Positions 33,115 through 35,844 of a DNA stretch of 35,844 nt are shown piece by piece; the first letter of the stretch is position 1, and each line of letters starts with the position of its first letter. The notes under the pieces were generated by a model that saw nothing but the letters and a program-made list of their open reading frames with translations, did no database searches and was not told the DNA's origin. Position numbers and translations under genes: made by a program. The DNA is from SZUA-186 sp041552135. GTDB taxonomy: Bacteria > Pseudomonadota > Gammaproteobacteria > UBA9214. The DNA lies in contig JBFELL010000007.1 in the NCBI GenBank assembly GCA_041552135.1, positions 1-35,844 on the forward strand, in the 5' to 3' direction.

Positions 33115-33516
33115 TCAGGCGTCGTCAGGGTCAGCGCTGCCCACCGACCAGAGTTTTTCCAGGGCATAGAATTCCCGCGTTTCCGGCAGCATGACATGGA
33201 CGATCACGTCACCCAGGTCAATCAGGACCCACTCGCCGGCCTGCTCGCCCTCGACGCCAAGCGGCGGGTTGCCGGCCCGCTTGGCCCTGAGTACAACGTT
33301 GTCGGCCAGCGACTTGACATGCCGGGAGGAGGTGCCGCTGACGACGATCATCCGGTCCGTAATCGAGGTGAGGTCCTTGACGTCAAGGACGCTGACGTCG
33401 ACACCCTTCAGGTCCTCCAGCGCCCCGGTGGCGAGTGCCTGCAGCGCATCAACCGACAGCGCCGCACGGCTGGCCACCTCGACGTCACCCTGCTGTTTCT
33501 GTTGTTTGCCTTTCAT
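33115..33516 (-). CDS. rsfS: Ribosomal silencing factor RsfS
   Basis: RsfS binds ribosomal protein uL14 and blocks joining of the subunits during starvation. The product is 133 residues from ATG 33516 (MKGKQQKQQG), with the Iojap core DLKGVDVSVLDVKDLTSITDRMIVVSGTSSRHVKSLADNV and WVLIDLGDVIVHVMLPETREFYALEKLW. The first 32 bases overlap the end of nadD in another frame, so translation may be coupled. The frame extends 12 codons further upstream, but without an ATG start. rlmH is next. Confidence 0.96.
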   Translation of the reverse strand: MKGKQQKQQGDVEVASRAALSVDALQALATGALEDLKGVDVSVLDVKDLTSITDRMIVVSGTSSRHVKSLADNVVLRAKRAGNPPLGVEGEQAGEWVLIDLGDVIVHVMLPETREFYALEKLWSVGSADPDDA

Positions 33517-34144
33517 GGTCCCGGTACAGGCCCTCTCGTTCAATAATAGCAAGTACGGCTTGCGGCATCAGAAAGCGCGCGCTGTTGCCGGCTGCCAGAC
33601 GTTCACGTATGCGCGTGCCGGAGATCTCCAGCCGGGACACCGGCTGGAACAGCACGTATCCGGCAGGCCCGGAGGCCAGCGCGGCCGCGTCATCGGCCCG
33701 GTGCCGGTCAATAAAGCCGGCCAGTTCGCCCGTCTCCGGCATCTGTGCGCCGGGCCGTGTCATGACCACCATGTGACACTGCCCGATCAGTTCGTGCCAG
33801 CGGTGCCAGTCCGGCAGGCCGAGAAAGGCGTCCATCCCGATCAGCAGACACAGGCTTGCCGAACCCAGCTCCCTGCGCAGCGAGAGCAGCGTGTCGATGG
33901 TATAGGACGGGCCGTCCCGCTCCAGCTCGCGCTCGTCGATAATGAAATGCGGCGTGTCGCCGACTGCGGCCCGCAGCATGTCCAGACGCTGGGTTGGCGA
34001 CGCCACCGGTCCCGGGCGATGCGGCGGTACCTTGCTCGGTATCAGGCGCAGTTCCTCGAGCTGCAGCGCCTCGCACACTTCCAGCGCCGGCCGCAGGTGG
34101 CCGAAATGCACCGGGTCAAAGGTGCCGCCGAGGATGCCGATCAC
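33485..34144 (-). CDS. nadD: Nicotinate-nucleotide adenylyltransferase
   Basis: NadD makes nicotinate adenine dinucleotide from nicotinate mononucleotide and ATP in NAD synthesis. It has 219 residues. The nucleotidyltransferase motifs are GGTFDPVHFGHLRPA near the start (the HxGH form) and ISGTRIRERL near the end (variant of ISSTxxR); LIGMDAFLGLPDWHRWHEL is also conserved. The start is ATG 34144. It ends inside rsfS with a 32-base overlap. Upstream, proA is separated by 175 bases holding a hairpin. Confidence 0.97.
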   Translation of the reverse strand: MIGILGGTFDPVHFGHLRPALEVCEALQLEELRLIPSKVPPHRPGPVASPTQRLDMLRAAVGDTPHFIIDERELERDGPSYTIDTLLSLRRELGSASLCLLIGMDAFLGLPDWHRWHELIGQCHMVVMTRPGAQMPETGELAGFIDRHRADDAAALASGPAGYVLFQPVSRLEISGTRIRERLAAGNSARFLMPQAVLAIIEREGLYRDHERQTTETAG

Positions 34145-34230
34145 GCGAGTGCCCCGGGGGAAGGCCGGGAACCGTCAGCCCGGTAGTGGCGGCACATTGC
34201 GGGAATACCGCCAGTCGCATGGCATGCGAT

Positions 34231-34255
34231 GATTTCCCGCCTGCACGGGAATGGC
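34231..34255. repeat. Short palindrome between proA and nadD, possible dispersed repeat
   Basis: TTCCCG (34234-34239) and CGGGAA (34246-34251) form a 6-base stem around CCTGCA. The form TTCCCGC-CTGC-CGGGAATG resembles short hairpins scattered between genes in many proteobacteria. It lies in the 175-base gap after proA, which otherwise contains no gene. There is no T-run, so it is not a standard terminator. Confidence 0.45.
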
Positions 34256-34319
34256 AATGCATATCGCTGTCTTTGCGGAAACAGGGGTCTTTGCGTCCTT
34301 TGCGGTGCGTCTTGTCCGG

Positions 34320-35582
34320 TCAGGTCCGGATATGACCGTCGCCGAGGACGATGTACTTCAGTGTCGTCAGCCCCTCCAGCCCGACCGGGCCGCGGGCATG
34401 CAGCTTGTCGGTGCTGATGCCGATCTCTGCGCCCAGGCCATACTCGAAACCGTCGGCGAAGCGGCTGGACGCGTTCACCATGACCGAGCTGGAGTCGACC
34501 TCGCGCAGGAAGCGCTGCGAGCGCGGCAGGGACTCCGTAATGATCACGTCGGTGTGGCCTGAGCCGTAGCGCGCGATGTGATCGATCGCCGCAGTTACAT
34601 CGGCCACGATCCGGACCGCGAGGATCGGTGCCAGGTACTCGGTTTCCCAGTCCGCCTCGGTGGCGGCATTGATGTCGGTCAGCAGCCTGCGGCTTGCCTC
34701 GCAGCCACGCAATTCCACCCCGGCATCGGCATACTGGCGGGCCAGCTCCGGCAGGACGCGATCGGCAATGGCGCGCGCGACCAGCAGGGTTTCCATGGTG
34801 TTGCAGGTGCCGTAGCGCTGCGTCTTGGCATTGACGGCAACCCTTACGGCCTTGTCGATGTCGGCCAGGTCATCGATATACGTATGGCAGATGCCGTGCA
34901 GGTGCTTGATGACCGGCACCCGCGATTCCTTGCTGATCCGCGCGATCAGCCCCTTGCCACCGCGCGGCACAATGACATCGACACAGTCTTCCATGCGAAT
35001 CAGTTCACCCACTGCGGCGCGGTCGGTCGTCTCGATGACCTGTACTGCATCGGCCGGCAGGCCGGCGGCAGACAGGCCGGCGTGAATACAGGCGGCAATG
35101 GCCTGGTTGGAATGGATCGCCTCCGAACCGCCGCGCAGGATGGTTGCATTGCCCGACTTCAGGCAGAGACCGGCGGCATCCGCGGTAACATTCGGCCGCG
35201 ATTCGTAGATGATGCCGATGACGCCAAGCGGCACCCGCATGCGGCCGACCTGAATGCCGGACGGCCGGTAATTCATGTCGGAGATGCTGCCGACCGGATC
35301 GGGCAGCGCGGCAATCTGGCGCAGACCTTCCGCCATGCCCGCAATGCGTTCATCGTTGAGTTCGAGCCGGTCCAGCAGCGCGGCATCCAGCCCCTGCTGC
35401 CTGCCGGCGGCCAGGTCCTTGTCGTTTTCGGCCTTGAGCTGTTCCGCTGACTGCATGATGGCATCGGCAATGGCATCCAGGGCCGCATTCTTCATGCCGG
35501 TATCGGCGCGGCTCATTGCCCTGGCCGCGGCGCGTGCACGCTTGCCGACATCCTGCATGTAGACAGGCAGGTCGATGTTCAT
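34320..35582 (-). CDS. proA: Gamma-glutamyl phosphate reductase
   Basis: ProA reduces glutamyl-5-phosphate to glutamate semialdehyde with NADPH, the second step of proline synthesis. From ATG 35582 (MNIDLPVYMQDVGKRAR) the protein is 420 residues, matching the family and aligning well by eye with the Pseudomonas ProA start. The catalytic Cys260 is in QRYGTCNTMETLLV; GVIGIIYESRPNVTADAAGLCLKSGNATILRGG and VIVPRGGKGLI are also typical. An ATG at 35603 would add seven residues. It sits between holA and nadD; proB is not in the window, though proB/proA separation is common in this group. Confidence 0.96.
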   Translation of the reverse strand: MNIDLPVYMQDVGKRARAAARAMSRADTGMKNAALDAIADAIMQSAEQLKAENDKDLAAGRQQGLDAALLDRLELNDERIAGMAEGLRQIAALPDPVGSISDMNYRPSGIQVGRMRVPLGVIGIIYESRPNVTADAAGLCLKSGNATILRGGSEAIHSNQAIAACIHAGLSAAGLPADAVQVIETTDRAAVGELIRMEDCVDVIVPRGGKGLIARISKESRVPVIKHLHGICHTYIDDLADIDKAVRVAVNAKTQRYGTCNTMETLLVARAIADRVLPELARQYADAGVELRGCEASRRLLTDINAATEADWETEYLAPILAVRIVADVTAAIDHIARYGSGHTDVIITESLPRSQRFLREVDSSSVMVNASSRFADGFEYGLGAEIGISTDKLHARGPVGLEGLTTLKYIVLGDGHIRT

Positions 35583-35681
35583 GGATTCCGCTTTTGCGCT
35601 CATGTTGGTCTGCCACAGGTGCGCCGTGCGCACCACTCCGGTTTCACTCGGTCTGCCGATGCAGATGGCACAACCGGCATG

Positions 35682-35844
35682 TCAGTTCAGTTCGCCGGCC
35701 GGAACACCTTTCACGCCCGCCAGCAACAGCAGTAATTGTAACAGTTCATCCCACGCGTTTCCCGCGGCCTGCCCCTTGATCACGCGGTCGACCAGGGCAC
35801 AGCGCCGCAACAGGCGACCGCCCTCGCCACCCTGCCCGGCAAGG
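35682..35844 (-). CDS. holA: DNA polymerase III delta subunit, C-terminal end
   Basis: A minus-strand frame enters from the right edge and stops with TGA at 35682-35684, giving 53 residues that start LAGQGGEGGRLLRRCALVDR and end with a Leu-rich helix (WDELLQLLLLLAGVKG). This looks like the last helices of HolA, the clamp-loader delta subunit, where an alpha-helical bundle with a V/ALVDRVIKG helix precedes a leucine-rich one. The position upstream of proA/nadD, where holA (after lptE) is often found, supports this. The C-terminus is poorly conserved, so the name rests partly on context. Ninety-nine non-coding bases separate it from proA. Confidence 0.75.
   Translation of the reverse strand, partial: LAGQGGEGGRLLRRCALVDRVIKGQAAGNAWDELLQLLLLLAGVKGVPAGELN

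Overview
The window is chromosomal housekeeping DNA from a high-GC gammaproteobacterium. The order algW-hisC-hisD-hisG-murA / mla / kdsD-kdsC-lptCAB-rpoN-hpf-ptsN-rapZ and pmbA-darP-tldD-nitrilase-yhdP-rng-maf closely follows the Pseudomonas-type arrangement. HPr kinase, a mannose-type EIIA, a full EI and mgtE in the same cluster are unlike Pseudomonas and suggest another lineage, perhaps Chromatiales-like. That placement is inference. Coding density is very high. No tRNA, rRNA, insertion sequence, prophage or CRISPR array was seen.

Layout. (1) 1-1709: a Nif3-like gene, cut by the window edge, diverges from a DegS/AlgW periplasmic protease. (2) 1852-9004, minus strand: one long gene train, mlaF-mlaE-mlaD-mlaB-ibaG-murA-hisG-hisD-hisC. 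It combines lipid transport across the envelope, the first committed peptidoglycan step and part of histidine synthesis. mlaC, normally between mlaD and mlaB, is missing. (3) 9261-20750, plus strand: kdsD-kdsC-lptC-lptA-lptB (Kdo precursor synthesis and LPS transport), then rpoN-hpf-ptsN-hprK-rapZ-EIIA(Man)-HPr-EI, then mgtE. Many of these genes overlap by 4 bases. The PTS part is complete for signalling but has no sugar permease nearby. (4) 20856-26112: pmbA (minus) diverges from darP (plus). darP converges on a minus-strand group made of two small exported proteins, tldD and a Nit-type amidase. (5) 26236-32206, minus: yhdP, rng and maf. (6) 32581-35844, minus: holA (cut by the edge), proA, nadD, rsfS and rlmH.

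Most genes serve envelope biogenesis (mla, murA, kds, lpt, yhdP), nitrogen/carbon PTS signalling (rpoN, ptsN, hprK, HPr, EI, rapZ), ribosome biology (hpf, rlmH, rsfS, darP, rng) or amino acid synthesis (his, proA).

Non-coding structure worth noting: paired inverted repeats between algW and hisC, a REP-like inverted doublet touching the mgtE stop codon, and a roughly 260-base dispersed-repeat-like block between maf and rlmH. I found no convincing new multi-gene system. The most interesting points are the mlaC-less mla operon, the permease-free PTS with HPr kinase, and the repeat elements.
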